NCBI GenBank assembly: GCA_018399055.1
Contig: CP073762.1
Coordinates: forward strand, 1,798,001 to 1,862,000
Length of the DNA stretch: 64,000 bases
Origin: Simkaniaceae bacterium
GTDB taxonomy: Bacteria > Chlamydiota > Chlamydiia > Chlamydiales > Simkaniaceae
Direction of reading: 5' to 3'
The position numbers and the translations under genes are program-made. The notes beneath the pieces are model-generated. The model saw nothing but the letters and a program-made list of their open reading frames with translations. It made no database searches and was not told where the DNA came from. Positions 26,014 to 34,411 of the stretch are shown one piece after another. How positions within the stretch are numbered: the stretch's first letter is position 1; the number at the start of each line of letters is the position of its first letter.

Positions 26014-26485
26014 AGGGCTTTTGATACCCTAAATGGCGAGCCAAAATAAAGCCTAATTCCTCTTCTACCTCTTCAAAAAACTCTTCTTCTTGAGGAGCGG
26101 GAAGGGATGTTATGATTTCAATCGTTGACTTTCCACGGATTGCAACGTCAGAAACGGACTCAAAATCAGGGAATCTATCTTGAAAGTAGGCCTTTGTGTA
26201 CTTTCGAATAACTCCCTCTTCAATATCGACGGAAGCTCCCTTCATTTTTATATTCACATATTGCCTGCGGTTTAAGAGATATGCCACTGCGCATAGAAGC
26301 GCTCCAATCCCTAGAATAATCCCCCCAATAATGCTGCACACACTGCGTGGATCTTCCAGAAAGTTGATAAGTTGCATCCGAAAATAGTCCGCATGGGGGA
26401 GAGCTAAGAAAAAAACTCCCACCCCCATCACTAGAAAAACAACAAAAAAATGGACCGCTGAAAAGAGAATATTGCCGGTTCTCAT
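25988..26485 (-). CDS. AmaP-like membrane protein (alkaline shock response anchor family)
   Basis: 165 aa with two membrane segments, at about residues 9-30 and 52-71, then a soluble alpha/beta region (KMKGASVDIEEGVIRKYTKAYFQDRF ...). Two N-terminal helices followed by a degenerate Asp23-type domain, next to an Asp23 gene, is the AmaP arrangement known from Gram-positives, where AmaP anchors Asp23 at the membrane. The start codon follows directly on the stop of the Asp23-like gene, so the pair is co-translated. Function in chlamydiae is not known to me. Confidence 0.6.
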   Translation of the reverse strand: MRTGNILFSAVHFFVVFLVMGVGVFFLALPHADYFRMQLINFLEDPRSVCSIIGGIILGIGALLCAVAYLLNRRQYVNIKMKGASVDIEEGVIRKYTKAYFQDRFPDFESVSDVAIRGKSTIEIITSLPAPQEEEFFEEVEEELGFILARHLGYQKPFTVTFVET

Positions 26486-26940
26486 CAGAATTCTTCCGGA
26501 TTAAACTCTTCTTCTTCCCTTTCAATCTCTTCTTCGATGATTTGCTCGAGTGGTGCATCGGAAATCAGAGCTTTAAAGACGACGTGAACACAAGAGACAT
26601 GGAGTCCCGTCAGTTTGCACACTTCTCCAGTAATTTTCGACTGCAACTCTTCTGCCTTTTCAGGGATAGAGATCCCGTGGGCAACATTCACTTCAACCTT
26701 AATGCTGACAGAGTGATTTTTAGAGTCCTGCTCCACATGGATCCCTTTAATCCGTTCATTTCCTTCTCTTCCAAGCAAATTATCCAAAAGTGTCCCTTCT
26801 AAAAGAGAAACCCCCTCGATGTCTGCCAAACACTTGATGACTATCGCTTGAAAAACACGCGTGTCAATGTCTCTTACAAAGACCGTATCAGCAAACTTCA
26901 GCTCTTTTGTATCGAGCTCTTTAAATTGGTCATGCATCAT
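26485..26940 (-). CDS. Asp23/Gls24-family protein
   Basis: 151 aa. The core (VFQAIVIKCLADIEGVSLLEG followed by VEQDSKNHSVSIKVEVNVAHG and the C-terminal LTGLHVSCVHVVFKAL) matches the Asp23/Gls24 envelope-stress domain, in which a helix precedes three amphipathic strands ending in V-V-V-V. An acidic tail (EEEIEREEEEFNPEEF) follows. The neighbour downstream looks like its membrane anchor. The first ATG (26940) is followed by a second one codon later; either could be used. Confidence 0.72.
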   Translation of the reverse strand: MMHDQFKELDTKELKFADTVFVRDIDTRVFQAIVIKCLADIEGVSLLEGTLLDNLLGREGNERIKGIHVEQDSKNHSVSIKVEVNVAHGISIPEKAEELQSKITGEVCKLTGLHVSCVHVVFKALISDAPLEQIIEEEIEREEEEFNPEEF

Positions 26941-26973
26941 TTCACCTCTGTTTCCTATCAGTCTACAAGATCA

Positions 26974-27729
26974 TCAATAAATAGTGCCACGACTATTCAT
27001 CTGAGTATTTAGAGTAAATTTATCCACTCGGGTCACTATTTGACCTTTCTCATTTTCATCTGAAAACATCTTGCTAAATAATGCCACTATCACAAAGAGA
27101 CCGGATAACAATCCTGCGCCAGCAACAACTGTAGGACTGCAGCAACATTCTGGATCATCAACGCGATGCCTACTGGCTCGAAGCAATTCACCTGCTATTA
27201 CATGTCCCTGATGATTCTCTCTTCTAGGAGGACTAGATTTCCTTTCTTCACCTCTCCGTCCTCCAGCAAAAACTGCATCACGAATCTCTCGCATTTTCCC
27301 AAGACTCAATCTGGAATGCCCGCTTTCCATTCCAGAGGATTCAAAGGCTTCAACAAGCCGATTGGTTAAGCTACTTACCAACTCATCCCCCGGAGTATGC
27401 AATGGTGGAAGTTGCTCAACAACTTTCTTCGCTGCAAATTCATACAATGCATGCCTTCTAAACTCACTATCCGATTCAATGCTGAGAATGGGACGCATTT
27501 GGAAATCACATGGAATATACTCCTCTACTTCCTTGTTCTTAAAAAATTCGTCCGCAATGCGTCTGCAAATAGTTTGGATATGATAACGGTCCTCACTTTC
27601 TACATTAATCATTTCCCAGCTATCTTCAACAGGTTTCCCTACATTAACTTTGACACCATTTAGAAGATTTGTATGGTGAATTGCGTCATAATGAACGATA
27701 CGAGGAGATTCAACTTTAGCCGCTAGCAT
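26974..27729 (-). CDS. Hypothetical protein with one C-terminal membrane segment
   Basis: 251 aa, unrecognised. The N-terminal 135 residues are mixed alpha/beta and hydrophilic. A charged, Arg-rich linker (about 155-190) precedes a single membrane segment at about 198-222 (SPTVVAGAGLLSGLFVIVALF), leaving a tail of about 30 residues. A cluster ECCCSP lies just before the membrane. It lacks the two closely spaced helices of classical Inc proteins. The ATG has AAAAGGGG 8 bases upstream. Confidence 0.65.
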   Translation of the reverse strand: MLAAKVESPRIVHYDAIHHTNLLNGVKVNVGKPVEDSWEMINVESEDRYHIQTICRRIADEFFKNKEVEEYIPCDFQMRPILSIESDSEFRRHALYEFAAKKVVEQLPPLHTPGDELVSSLTNRLVEAFESSGMESGHSRLSLGKMREIRDAVFAGGRRGEERKSSPPRRENHQGHVIAGELLRASRHRVDDPECCCSPTVVAGAGLLSGLFVIVALFSKMFSDENEKGQIVTRVDKFTLNTQMNSRGTIY

Positions 27730-27853
27730 TTTTAGCCCCTTTTCTTTACGGTTTCTTGAAACTATGGGAGCATTGAAAACTATATAAGAAATATTTTCAA
27801 CTCTTTTATTCTTCGATCATGATAGAGTGGGGGGGAAACTTTGAGGCTTTGGC

Positions 27854-28285
27854 ATGTACATATTACTCTATATCCTTTCTTGGCTCATATTAGGATGGCT
27901 ATCATCCAAGATGGCGAGACGGCGAGGAAGAAACCCCGCAATTTGGTTTTTTCTTGGCGTAATTCTTGGCGTAATCGCATTAATTGTTCTTTACTTTCTT
28001 CCTCAGAAAGAAACTCTGGCACCAGCAATGGCAGCTCCGATGCAAAAAGCAGCGATACCCATTTCTCCAAATGAGGAAGTTTCCGAAAAACCTCCAGAAA
28101 AGCTTTGGTATTATCTAGATTCAGAAAAGGCTCAATTTGGCCCGATGAGTTTCTATGCCCTTCAAGGAGCATGGGACGATGACAAAATCACTGCATCGAC
28201 CTATATTTGGAACGAAGATATGGAAAATTGGGTGCGCCTTGAAAACCTCATCGACCTCCATGCTCGCATAAGAAGAGCCCCTTAA
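27854..28285 (+). CDS. Membrane protein with C-terminal GYF_2 (DUF4339) domain
   Basis: 143 aa. Residues 1-15 and 28-48 form hydrophobic segments separated by a basic loop (KMARRRGRNP), an arrangement common in small bacterial membrane anchors. After a proline-rich spacer, residues 84-135 are a GYF_2 domain: WYYLDSEKAQFGPMSFYALQ, then the DDKITASTYIWNEDMENWVRL stretch split by the usual turn. GYF_2 domains are thought to bind partners. Its stop codon lies inside the terminator hairpin that follows. Confidence 0.72.
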   Translation: MYILLYILSWLILGWLSSKMARRRGRNPAIWFFLGVILGVIALIVLYFLPQKETLAPAMAAPMQKAAIPISPNEEVSEKPPEKLWYYLDSEKAQFGPMSFYALQGAWDDDKITASTYIWNEDMENWVRLENLIDLHARIRRAP

Positions 28286-28295
28286 AAGGGGCTCT
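28274..28295. terminator. Bidirectional terminator hairpin between GYF_2 gene and rpsN
   Basis: AGAGCCCCTT-AA-AAGGGGCTCT is a perfect 10-bp stem with a 2-base loop, lying between two convergent genes. Neither side has a long T-run, so termination efficiency is uncertain. Confidence 0.6.
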
Positions 28296-28332
28296 CTAAT
28301 ACTTCAAATCGAATATAGAAAAATCTCTAGTC

Positions 28333-28638
28333 TTACCAAGAGGATTTTGTAACTCCCGGGATCAGACCAGCAAGGGCCATCTCACGGAAACACAAACGAG
28401 ATAAGTTAAATTTACGAAGGTATCCGCGGCAACGGCCTGTAAGGCGGCAGCGGTTACGTAGACGAACTTTTGATGAGTTTGGAGAAAGCTTATTGAGCTT
28501 ATCTTGAGCATCCATTCGCTCTTCGTCGCTCACTTCGAGATCTCGAACGATTTTTTTGAGTTCTTGCCGTTGCTCCCATTTCATTTTAACGAGTCGCTCA
28601 CGCTTCTTCTCTTTTTCGATCATTGCTTTTCTAGCCAT
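28333..28638 (-). CDS. rpsN: 30S ribosomal protein S14
   Basis: 101 aa, the long zinc-free form of S14. Visible are the N-terminal [16 protein letters not shown], the [19 protein letters not shown] core and the C-terminal [20 protein letters not shown]. Seven bases separate it from rpmJ upstream. The rpsN-rpmJ/rpmH-rnpA neighbourhood outside the ribosomal protein operons is typical of chlamydiae. Confidence 0.95.
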   Translation of the reverse strand: MARKAMIEKEKKRERLVKMKWEQRQELKKIVRDLEVSDEERMDAQDKLNKLSPNSSKVRLRNRCRLTGRCRGYLRKFNLSRLCFREMALAGLIPGVTKSSW

Positions 28639-28645
28639 AGTCTTC

Positions 28646-28783
28646 CTATTTTTTCCTAGCAGGTCCTTTTTGTCGTTGCTTACGGTTGGGATTCCGCTTG
28701 TTGATCACATAGAGTCGTCCCCGCCGTCTAACAATCTTGTCCCCTTTACCGGGATCTGCTTTTACAGATGCACGCACTTTCAT
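28646..28783 (-). CDS. rpmJ: 50S ribosomal protein L36 (cysteine-free form)
   Basis: 45 aa, too short for automatic ORF lists. [18 protein letters not shown] is followed by [20 protein letters not shown]. The zinc-binding Cys and His residues of ordinary L36 are absent, as in other chlamydiae and in the second L36 type of some bacteria. It starts 33 bases after the promoter at 28816-28844 and precedes rpsN. Confidence 0.94.
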   Translation of the reverse strand: MKVRASVKADPGKGDKIVRRRGRLYVINKRNPNRKQRQKGPARKK

Positions 28784-28815
28784 AAGTAAATCCTAAATTT
28801 CAGATAGTAGCAACC

Positions 28816-28844
28816 AATATAACGAATTCTCCATTTCTTGACAA
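28816..28844 (-). promoter_or_regulatory. Promoter of rpmJ-rpsN (TTGTCA-17-TATATT)
   Basis: On the minus strand TTGTCA (28839-28844) and TATATT (28816-28821) are 17 bases apart. Transcription would start near 28809, 26 bases before the rpmJ ATG. Confidence 0.7.
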
Positions 28845-28877
28845 CGTCATTAAAGAAATAAAAAAAAATGTTGTGGC

Positions 28878-28906
28878 TTGAACCTATTTCATAATTTGTG
28901 TAGAAT
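28878..28906 (+). promoter_or_regulatory. Promoter of rpmH-rnpA (TTGAAC-17-TAGAAT)
   Basis: TTGAAC at 28878-28883 and TAGAAT at 28901-28906 with a 17-base spacer, 35 bases before the rpmH ATG. Divergent from the rpmJ promoter 34 bases away. Confidence 0.75.
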
Positions 28907-28941
28907 GGTTCCTTGGTTAGAAAATAAAGAGTTTATAGACA

Positions 28942-29076
28942 ATGAAACGGACATATCAGCCTAGTAAACGACGACGCAAGAAAACCCATGGGTTTCGCTC
29001 TCGTATGAAGACTGTAGGTGGGCGCAGGCTCATTAACAAAAAACGACGAAAAGGGCGGAAGCGCCTCGCTGCGTGA
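28942..29076 (+). CDS. rpmH: 50S ribosomal protein L34
   Basis: 44 aa: [19 protein letters not shown], then [16 protein letters not shown] and a basic tail. This is the invariant L34 pattern. The stop codon overlaps the GTG start of rnpA (GTGA), a coupling often seen between these two genes. Confidence 0.96.
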   Translation: MKRTYQPSKRRRKKTHGFRSRMKTVGGRRLINKKRRKGRKRLAA

Positions 29077-29450
29077 AACTAAACTTTTCAAAATTGCAAC
29101 GTCTCCTTGCTAGACGTGAGTTTCGTGAGGTATACCAGCGGGGGAGAAAGTTTGTAGGCCACCGGCTAGCATTCTTTTATATCCTAGAAAGCCCGCGCTC
29201 TCCTCGACTAGGAATCACGATTACAAAAAAGTGGGGAAAGGCCCATGACCGCAACCGCTTCAAGAGGGTTGTTCGAGAGGGATTTCGCAGATCCTACCCT
29301 GAGCTCAATACTGGGCTCACGCTGAATGTCCACCCACGTGAAGGTTATAAGAACCTGAGCGTAGAGGAAGTTACAATGGAATTAAAACGATTGAGCGACT
29401 CCTGTGTCCAAGCTAAATCCGAATCAGCAAAAAGCTGTCACCGCCACTGA
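29073..29450 (+). CDS. rnpA: Ribonuclease P protein component
   Basis: Protein subunit of RNase P, which removes tRNA 5' leaders. [17 protein letters not shown] at the N-terminus, [18 protein letters not shown] and the RNR signature helix ([13 protein letters not shown]) are present. The start is the GTG overlapping the rpmH stop. The 3' end overlaps the helicase gene by 47 bp. Confidence 0.93.
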   Translation: MKLNFSKLQRLLARREFREVYQRGRKFVGHRLAFFYILESPRSPRLGITITKKWGKAHDRNRFKRVVREGFRRSYPELNTGLTLNVHPREGYKNLSVEEVTMELKRLSDSCVQAKSESAKSCHRH

Positions 29451-31362
29451 GGGCCATGTTCTCATTCTTGCAGGAGCAGGGAGTGGAAAAACGCGAGTCC
29501 TTGTTCATCGTATTGCTCACCTCATCCGAGATAAAAAAGTCTCTCCCACAGCAATTTTAGGCCTCACCTTTACAAATAAAGCAGCGGAAGAGATGCGAGA
29601 ACGCGTCGCAAAGCTTGTTTCCATTGAAGAAGCTCAACAGGTTTCTCTTTCCACTTTCCACAGCTTTTGCATGAAAATACTCCGAAAGGAGATCCATCGG
29701 CTTGGATTTACTCAAAAGTTCTCCTTATATGATGAAAAGGATATGCGCCGCCTCATTATGCAAGTAGCGGAAGATCTTTTTGATGGAGAAGAGCTTTCGC
29801 TAGAACCCATTATCGCAGCAATTTCCTACATAAAAGGAAAAGGGCTCGCGCCCGAAGATTTTCCAAAAACAAGTGATCCAAAGCAAGACGCCTTTATCAA
29901 AGAGGTCTATGAATCTCTTCGGGTTGCAATGCGAGCTTACAATGCACTCGACTTTGACAGTCTTCTCACTCTTACCGTTGAACTCTTTGAGAGTTTTCCA
30001 GAGATTCTTGAAAAATATCAAGACCGTTTCCGCTATATCATGATTGATGAGTACCAGGATACTAACCCCATTCAATACCGCCTCGCCTCACTCCTCTCTA
30101 AAAAATACCGTAATCTCTGCGTTGTTGGAGATGATGACCAATCAATCTACGCCTGGAGGGGCGCTGAAATCGAGCACATTCTCAGCTTTCCTGCAGAAAC
30201 AACCATTAAACTCGAACAAAACTACCGCTCAACCTCCCGGATTCTGCAGGCCGCCAATGCGGTGATTAAAAATAATGTCCATAGGCACGAAAAGATCTTG
30301 CAAACGAATGCTAAGGAAGGAGAGACTCTTGAGATTTTTAATGCCCCTTCTGAGCAAGAAGAAGTAGAATCAGTGATCCAACGTATCCTCCAGTTCAGAG
30401 AGGAAAAAAATTACCGATGGAAAGATATTGCCATCCTTTACCGCTCGAATAATTTGGCTCGCTCCTTTGAACTTTCTCTTATGCAAACGGTATGGAGAAG
30501 CGAAGGGCAGTGGGTCCGAGGAATCCCCTATCAGGTGTTTGGGGGAATGGGTTTTTTTGAGCGGGGTGAGGTAAAAGATTTAATGGCTTATCTGCGCATC
30601 ATTTCAAACCCCAAAGATCAGGAAGCGCTCCTCCGCATTATCAACTATCCAAGACGCGGTATCTCCGATAAAACTCTCGACACCATAACCCAACTCAATC
30701 GTCGCAAACGCCTCCCCCTACTCGCTGTCATGAAAAAAATTACTCAAGGTGACTATCCCGAACTTTCCCTAACTTCTAGAGGAGCACAAGGAATTGCTAA
30801 TTTCTTAATTCTATACCAAGAAATGACAGAAAAATTCCAATCCCTCTCCCTTTCCCAAGGGCTCAAATGGCTCCTTGAAAAAATCGACTATAAAACAGCG
30901 CTAACGAAGGAGTTTAAAACCGACACAGTTCAAGAAGCAAAATGGGAAAATATTCAAGCTTTTATCTCCGCGATGCAAACCTATGAAAAAGAGGAAGAAT
31001 CTTCTCTTCATGATTTCCTATCCTCTTCACTACTCAATAACCATAAAGACCGAAAGAAAGACCTTTTTGGAAACGATACACTCAGCCTTATGACCTTTCA
31101 TAGCGCAAAAGGCCTCGAATTTCCCGCTGTTTTTCTAGTAGGGCTTGAAGATCATCTGATCCCCCATCTCAAATCTCAGACAAAAGAAGGAATCGAAGAA
31201 GAGCGCCGCCTCCTCTACGTTGCGATCACCCGAGCGATGGAAGCTTTATGCCTCAGCATGTCTCGCACAAGAACAACACATGGAAAGGTAGTCAGTTGCA
31301 ACCCCTCCCGCTTCCTCTTTGAAATCCCTAAGGAGATTCTGAAGGTAACATCCTGGAAATAA
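29404..31362 (+). CDS. UvrD/PcrA/Rep-family DNA helicase
   Basis: 3'-5' helicase of superfamily 1A, 652 aa (Rep-sized; UvrD is about 720). Motifs in order: Q motif LNPNQQKAV, Walker A AGAGSGKT, motif Ia TFTNKAAEEMRER, motif II IDEYQDTN, motif III VGDDDQSIYAWRGA, motif IV EQNYRS, motif V SLMTFHSAKGLEF and motif VI EERRLLYVAITRA. The GTG start lies inside rnpA and gives the usual N-terminus. In C. trachomatis uvrD is elsewhere, so this location is specific to this lineage. I cannot separate UvrD, PcrA and Rep by eye. Confidence 0.93.
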   Translation: MSKLNPNQQKAVTATEGHVLILAGAGSGKTRVLVHRIAHLIRDKKVSPTAILGLTFTNKAAEEMRERVAKLVSIEEAQQVSLSTFHSFCMKILRKEIHRLGFTQKFSLYDEKDMRRLIMQVAEDLFDGEELSLEPIIAAISYIKGKGLAPEDFPKTSDPKQDAFIKEVYESLRVAMRAYNALDFDSLLTLTVELFESFPEILEKYQDRFRYIMIDEYQDTNPIQYRLASLLSKKYRNLCVVGDDDQSIYAWRGAEIEHILSFPAETTIKLEQNYRSTSRILQAANAVIKNNVHRHEKILQTNAKEGETLEIFNAPSEQEEVESVIQRILQFREEKNYRWKDIAILYRSNNLARSFELSLMQTVWRSEGQWVRGIPYQVFGGMGFFERGEVKDLMAYLRIISNPKDQEALLRIINYPRRGISDKTLDTITQLNRRKRLPLLAVMKKITQGDYPELSLTSRGAQGIANFLILYQEMTEKFQSLSLSQGLKWLLEKIDYKTALTKEFKTDTVQEAKWENIQAFISAMQTYEKEEESSLHDFLSSSLLNNHKDRKKDLFGNDTLSLMTFHSAKGLEFPAVFLVGLEDHLIPHLKSQTKEGIEEERRLLYVAITRAMEALCLSMSRTRTTHGKVVSCNPSRFLFEIPKEILKVTSWK

Positions 31363-32218
31363 TTTTAGCGATATTTGACTTCTCTTCACCTGGGGCAAAG
31401 CGATGAGAAATCTGGGCATGTTCAAGGGCTTCCTCCTTATCCTCCATAAACTCAGAAATCACAAGATGCATTTTCCAGCAATGGTCAGCGCTCTTTTCTT
31501 CAAACTCGTCGATAAATTGCTCAAGAGGCTTAATACTATTGTTCTCTTGAAAATCAAGAAGAGCTAGCCGAGAAGCAACCTCTCTGCTTTCTATAGCATT
31601 AAGGACTGCACGCAGTGCATTCCCTTCCTCCGTTCCTCGAAGAGAAATATATTTTTCAAGCATGAGCTCAGGAACCGTGTCTTCTCCCTCATTTAGTATG
31701 GTGCGCGCAAGGCTCTTAGCCCCCATAGATCTGGCCTCTTCATAACAATACTTGAGTTCTCCCACTTTTTTACTCTGTTTTGCCTCTTCAAACCGTTTTT
31801 CAAGCAAGTAATAGCGACGCCCAACTTCCTTTAAATGTCTTCCAAAATCCCCTACTCTCTTGATGGGATATCCCATGCGAGAGATTTCTTCCTCTTTAGA
31901 ATTCAAAAGAACAATTGTGGGGAAATTCTCAACCCCATACTTTTCTTTTAAAACACGGTTTTGAGTCAAAGTCGCCTCACTTTGCGTGTTTATTTCAGGA
32001 AAGTCTACTTGAACAAAAATAAGTTCTGAAGGAAGCTTTTTAAATATTTCTTCTATCAAAATTTTTGAATGCTCAGACCAATCGGAACCGGTGAAAACAA
32101 GAGCAAGAGGAAGATCATGCCCCTGTGCAAGATCTCTCCCTTTTAAATAGTCTTTTGTCACCTGCGGAGAAGCAAAAAGAACCCCCGAAAGGAATAGAAA
32201 AATGATGGATAGTTTCAT
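31328..32218 (-). CDS. Secreted thioredoxin-fold protein lacking the CxxC motif
   Basis: 296 aa. A signal peptide of about 16 residues (MKLSIIFLFLSGVLFAS) precedes a thioredoxin-like domain: LALVFTGSDWSEHSK, FVQVDFPEINTQ, YGVENFPTIVLLNSKEEEISRMG. Where relatives have WCxxC, this one has W47-S48-E-H-S51, so it cannot form the redox disulfide. The helical C-terminal half (about 150-296) has TPR-like character. C. trachomatis CT783, a predicted disulfide isomerase next to rnpA, occupies the same place. A chaperone or structural role is more likely than redox chemistry. Overlaps the helicase 3' end by 35 bp. Confidence 0.75.
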   Translation of the reverse strand: MKLSIIFLFLSGVLFASPQVTKDYLKGRDLAQGHDLPLALVFTGSDWSEHSKILIEEIFKKLPSELIFVQVDFPEINTQSEATLTQNRVLKEKYGVENFPTIVLLNSKEEEISRMGYPIKRVGDFGRHLKEVGRRYYLLEKRFEEAKQSKKVGELKYCYEEARSMGAKSLARTILNEGEDTVPELMLEKYISLRGTEEGNALRAVLNAIESREVASRLALLDFQENNSIKPLEQFIDEFEEKSADHCWKMHLVISEFMEDKEEALEHAQISHRFAPGEEKSNIAKIISRMLPSESP

Positions 32219-32222
32219 ACCC

Positions 32223-32251
32223 TTGCTCCAAAAGTTAAAGCACTATAAAAT
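32223..32251 (+). promoter_or_regulatory. Promoter with almost no leader (TTGCTC-17-TAAAAT)
   Basis: TTGCTC at 32223-32228 and TAAAAT at 32246-32251 are 17 bases apart. Predicted start of transcription is about 32258, only about 7 bases before the ATG at 32265, and no ribosome-binding site is visible. Confidence 0.55.
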
Positions 32252-32264
32252 ACACGTATAAAAA

Positions 32265-32747
32265 ATGAAGCCATTTCTTTCGACAACTATTCTACGTCAC
32301 CGTAGAGAAAATTTAAAAAAGTGCAGTCTTCGCGGACTAGAACAGCGAGAAGATATGCTCTTTTTAACCTATCCAAAGGACCCAATTCCCTTTATTAAAA
32401 AGGGAATCCTCCTCGGTTTGGATGCCCCTCCTCTAACAAATGAGGACCGCTTTCCCCTTTTCTTAATCGATGGAACGTGGAAGTATGCCGCTGTTATGGA
32501 GCGGCAAGTCCCCCAGAAAGAAAAATGGATTCATAGAAGCCTACCGTCCCATTTTCGAACCGCCTACCCTCGCAAACAAACCGACTGCGTGGATCCTGAC
32601 CGGGGGCTTGCCTCAGTGGAAGCTCTCTTTATCGCCTACCATATTCTCGGATACGACACATCTGGTCTTCTCGATCATTACTACTGGAAAGATGATTTCC
32701 TCACCCTTAACTCACAATACCTTTTGTATAGTACCACTTCCCATTGA
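32265..32747 (+). CDS. DTW/Tsr3-superfamily protein (aminocarboxypropyltransferase-like)
   Basis: 160 aa. Members transfer the 3-amino-3-carboxypropyl group of SAM to a uridine in tRNA (TapT/DTW) or rRNA (Tsr3). The DxTW-type motif is LIDGTWKYA. It is followed by a long insertion with YPRKQTDCVDPDRG, then the LASVEALFIAYHILGY helix and a C-terminal YYWKDDFLTLN. The last two elements resemble the archaeal/eukaryotic Tsr3 (DUF367) pattern more than E. coli TapT. It is short, lacking an N-terminal extension. The 3' end overlaps the convergent YchJ-like gene by 41 bp. Confidence 0.6.
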   Translation: MKPFLSTTILRHRRENLKKCSLRGLEQREDMLFLTYPKDPIPFIKKGILLGLDAPPLTNEDRFPLFLIDGTWKYAAVMERQVPQKEKWIHRSLPSHFRTAYPRKQTDCVDPDRGLASVEALFIAYHILGYDTSGLLDHYYWKDDFLTLNSQYLLYSTTSH

Positions 32748-33075
32748 CTTTTTGAAACGAGCTAATTTCATGCAATAGCCGCTCCTCTCCTTGATGACGA
32801 AAACGCGCAATGAACTGGACAGTCCCCTCACCTCCCTCTTCCTCGCTAAAGAGAACATCTAGCTTGATCCACTCCACGCCAGTGCCCCCCTTTCGATCAA
32901 ACCGCTCAAGCGCCTCTCCTCGCATCGTCTTTTCAATATAGTCGAGGTTGTTTTGGGTATAGGCCGTATAGCGAGAACGCATCAGAGACTCAGGAGTTGG
33001 AGGGCTCGCTTCCTCCTCGATATAGGGTCCACAACATTTAGAATAATCCTTTCCAGATCCGCAAGGACAGGTCAT
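32707..33075 (-). CDS. YchJ-family protein (SEC-C motif plus NTF2-like domain)
   Basis: 122 aa. The N-terminal zinc motif CPCGSGKDYSKCC is a SEC-C motif. PTPESLMRSRYTAY and the following NTF2-like beta sheet (VQFIARFRHQG ... HEISSFQKVNGKWYYTKG) are diagnostic of the YchJ/UPF0225 family, whose role is not established. The ATG overlaps the stop of the permease gene upstream (ATGA). Confidence 0.88.
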   Translation of the reverse strand: MTCPCGSGKDYSKCCGPYIEEEASPPTPESLMRSRYTAYTQNNLDYIEKTMRGEALERFDRKGGTGVEWIKLDVLFSEEEGGEGTVQFIARFRHQGEERLLHEISSFQKVNGKWYYTKGIVS

Positions 33076-34268
33076 AGAATGAATTCCTGAGTCAGTTCAA
33101 TTGCCAGCTCAAATACAACAAACAATGAGAGGGCAATTAAAACAGGTTTTCCTCCTGGAAGTTGTTGATTAAGCTTAGAGTAGTCTTTGCGATACCTTCC
33201 AACCCAGACCATTAGTACTGGTATTAAGCCTAATAAAAGGGCGCATCCAATTCCCCCTGCATACCCCAAGGCCTTCAGAAAAATGCCTGGGTTAACCGAA
33301 ACAATAATGATCGGAGGAATGTAAATGATCGCACATAAGAGGACCTTCTTAAAGCCCACTTTTGCTAATCGAAGGCCATCCGATAAAAAGTCCAAAAGTC
33401 CCAACGTTACTCCTAAAAAGGAAGTCGTAAGAGCAAAGGCGCTAAAGAACTGCCCAGTCAAATAAATGGGAGAGTTGGGAAAAATTTTCTTTAAGGGTTC
33501 AACAGCCGTCTGCCCCATTGCCTGAGCCTGCAGAAGGCCGCTCGAACCTGCAACAGGAACAATTCCCAAAATCAAATACTCCCATAAAATATACCCTGCA
33601 AAAGGCAAGGAAGTCCCCACTAAAATGGCAAATCGGACCGTCTTGGGGTGGCGATCAAGATAGGTTGTCAAACTCGGGACAATCCCCTGATAGCTAAAGG
33701 AAGTAAACATCACAGGAAGAGCTAGGAATGATGGAATCCAATGTGCACGCGAAAGATTTTCAATCTTCACTTCGCCAAAGCCAAGAACCACAAAAACAAG
33801 AAACGCCAATCCTAGTCCAATCATCAATAGAAAATTGATTCGATCCACAACTGCCGTTCCCAAATAGACACAAAACCCAAAGACCGCGGAAAAGATGATT
33901 AATCCTGCAGTGTAGGGGATCTTGCCCCCAAAAAGAGCAACCACAAATCCTCCTCCACCATCCACGTAAGCAATGGTTAAACAGTAGAATAGGAAAATAT
34001 AGAGAATCCAAGCAGCAATTTTACCGATAGGGCCTAAAAGATGATGAGCCATTGAAATAATATTAGCATCATTTGGCATCCACAAACAAACCTCTAAAAG
34101 AAGAAGCCCCGTACACGCACTAAATATCCAACAAATGATAAAAATAACCGTCGCGGGAAGAAATCCTCCCATCCCTGTGACAACTGGAAGCGCAAGCATG
34201 CCAGCGCCAATGGCCGTCCCCCCGACAAGAAGGGCTCCACCGATGGCTTTTCTAAGCGAAAAATCCAT
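33072..34268 (-). CDS. tyrP: Aromatic amino acid permease, TyrP/HAAAP family
   Basis: 398 aa with about 11 membrane segments. The N-terminal GGALLVGGTAIGAGMLALPV is the hallmark of the hydroxy/aromatic amino acid permeases (TyrP, Mtr, TnaB), which import Tyr or Trp by proton symport. The start at 34268 (MDFSLRKAIG) is preferred because AGAGGAA lies just upstream; the frame is open to 34325 without a ribosome-binding site. Chlamydiae usually carry TyrP copies. The stop overlaps the YchJ-like gene. Substrate preference is not readable. Confidence 0.87.
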   Translation of the reverse strand: MDFSLRKAIGGALLVGGTAIGAGMLALPVVTGMGGFLPATVIFIICWIFSACTGLLLLEVCLWMPNDANIISMAHHLLGPIGKIAAWILYIFLFYCLTIAYVDGGGGFVVALFGGKIPYTAGLIIFSAVFGFCVYLGTAVVDRINFLLMIGLGLAFLVFVVLGFGEVKIENLSRAHWIPSFLALPVMFTSFSYQGIVPSLTTYLDRHPKTVRFAILVGTSLPFAGYILWEYLILGIVPVAGSSGLLQAQAMGQTAVEPLKKIFPNSPIYLTGQFFSAFALTTSFLGVTLGLLDFLSDGLRLAKVGFKKVLLCAIIYIPPIIIVSVNPGIFLKALGYAGGIGCALLLGLIPVLMVWVGRYRKDYSKLNQQLPGGKPVLIALSLFVVFELAIELTQEFIL

Positions 34269-34411
34269 AATTCCTCTACTAAATTGCCCCCCATAATATG
34301 ATAAGGATTCTTTTGAGTGCAACAACTCTCTTCATTTAAAAAAAACCATCGTGTATCCTGGGAATCTAACCCGCAAAGGCCGCGCTAGCGGGTCAACCTC
34401 TAAGGAATGTT

